NCBI GenBank assembly: GCA_917880885.1 | Contig: OU862913.1 | Coordinates: 42,007,460-42,071,459 of the forward strand | Source of the DNA: Limnephilus marmoratus | Lineage: Eukaryota; Arthropoda; Insecta; Trichoptera; Limnephilidae | Length of the DNA: 64,000 nt | Reading direction: 5' to 3' | In this document: piece by piece, positions 62,897 to 64,000 of the stretch | Layout of the letters: every line of letters starts with the position of its first letter | Position numbering within the stretch: position 1 is the first letter of the stretch | Translations under genes and position numbers: made by a program | Notes under the pieces: model-generated | What the model was told of the DNA's origin: nothing | The model's database searches: none | The model's input: only the letters and a program-made list of their open reading frames with translations

Positions 62897-64000
62897 TCAT
62901 TCATTAAGTTTACTATTGATTGACTGCGAGCAACTATAATACACACAACAACACAACCTTAAACGCTGGCCGTAAAACCCGCTCTGATGAACTTTGAACT
63001 GAATCATGAATGAACAAGAACAAACATTCCCTACCAGTGTGACCAGATTTCATTTTACGAATCTACTGCTTGTGTAGGTTAAAAACTACTAAATTCAACC
63101 AAAGGAGAACTAGAAAATACTAAAAATCTATTACATTTTTTCGCTGTTGTGTTACAGCGAAGAAGCATATTTGATCTCTTCATTATAACGATAAAACAAT
63201 AAAATGGACAAAGAAAACAGCATAATTTGGAGAAATCAATGTTTATTACCTACTTAAATTTAAAATCTACAGAAATATAGGTTTTTTTAAGAACTGTGAT
63301 CGAGTTATGGTTTTTCTTCTTTATGTTGGGTACTAATGCGTAACTCGAAAGTATTCAAAAAATCTTAACAAGAGTAATCATTAAATTAACTAGAAATTAT
63401 AGGAACGTACATATACTACGTGACTTGTTCGGGGGGGGGGGGGGGTCTTCAAAATACCACGCTTCGTACAAATGAGCGGCGGGTTGCTTAGGTTTTTGGT
63501 CACCGGGGGGGGGGGGGGGGGGGGGGGTTAAAAATTGGTAGTATGGGTACGTTCCCGAACTTGCATACCGTCACCTCTTTTCCTATTTTTTATATGCTTT
63601 GATGTAGCCATGTGTTCCTTCAAAGACGCCACTCGACTTAGTACTTCACAGTTGCATGCTTTAATTAAGATTTACATAACTAATTTTTGAATGAGAGATC
63701 TTGCTCCCATTCATTACGATATCCTTGTGTATATTTACGTGTCTTTATAAAAACTTTCAAAAAAGGAATTCCCACTAATCCATCACATGACACTAATAAT
63801 CATTCCCACATGCTCACGGCACGAATGGTTACGAAAATAATGAAAATTAAAGACAAACCTACCTAATCAATTTTCTTCAATACATGTAGGATTCCGCCAA
63901 CAGCTTTCTCTCTCGAATAATTAATATTAGAAAGAGATTGTTACAATCCATTCGATGAAAAGGGGAATACAGGGGTTTTTTCGATAGGTTTGCCATATGA
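62897..64000. other. Noncoding; two long G tracts
   Basis: Uninterrupted G15 at 63431-63445 and G23 at 63505-63527 stand out in AT-rich sequence. The upstream regulatory region or a further exon of the minus-strand gene may lie here, but no reliable promoter motif was identified. No other gene is supported. Confidence 0.5.

Overview
The window looks like intron-poor, repeat-dense animal DNA, most likely an insect. It is AT-rich. Almost everything in it is transposon-derived (BEL/Pao, Penelope, Jockey/CR1, I-like, RTE, piggyBac, hAT, foldback elements and two SINE families), and the one host-type gene has spliceosomal introns. Several repeats, chiefly the 38271-38473 element and the RTE family, resemble repeats I associate with Lepidoptera. 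That order is an inference from memory, and a hemipteran is not excluded. There are no bacterial-style operons, rRNA genes or convincing functional tRNA genes.

Layout. 1-3.1 kb: a 122-bp tandem array, a SINE fragment, and truncated RTE (-) and Jockey (+) retrotransposon ends. 3.66-8.79 kb: a 5.1-kb foldback element whose long arms are built from ~370-bp repeats. 9.2-20.1 kb: an I-like non-LTR retrotransposon (gag, APE endonuclease, RT, RNase H) split in its RT by an oppositely oriented Jockey/CR1-type element of about 5.7 kb. 20.17-22.0 kb: an inverted-repeat-bounded relic carrying remains of an uncharacterised multicopy protein family. 22.5-26.4 kb: an 82-bp tandem repeat, a LINE 3' end and a 35-bp minisatellite. 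26.8-31.0 kb: SINE copies and RTE/hAT fragments. 31.07-33.92 kb: a dead piggyBac holding a hAT-type insertion, which in turn holds a SINE. 34-43.5 kb: LINE ends, hairpin elements, SINEs and another inverted-repeat element.

43.5-53.9 kb is the best-preserved mobile block. Two Penelope-like copies lie head to head as a large inverted repeat. The left copy is split by a young BEL/Pao retrotransposon with near-identical LTRs and a 5-bp target duplication. Both Penelope tails carry a hammerhead-ribozyme-like core. 54.7-57.2 kb holds RTE, SINE and TTAA-flanked MITE insertions.

57.4-62.9 kb (minus strand) is the only convincing multi-exon gene. It encodes a tyrosine-recombinase-fold protein of about 1,090 residues with two zinc fingers upstream and a Myb/SANT-like tail. 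All intron phases agree and one donor is GC. Two recent tandem duplications, one creating an extra in-frame exon and one triplicating 63 C-terminal residues, changed the protein without breaking it. I regard this gene as the strongest lead in the window.
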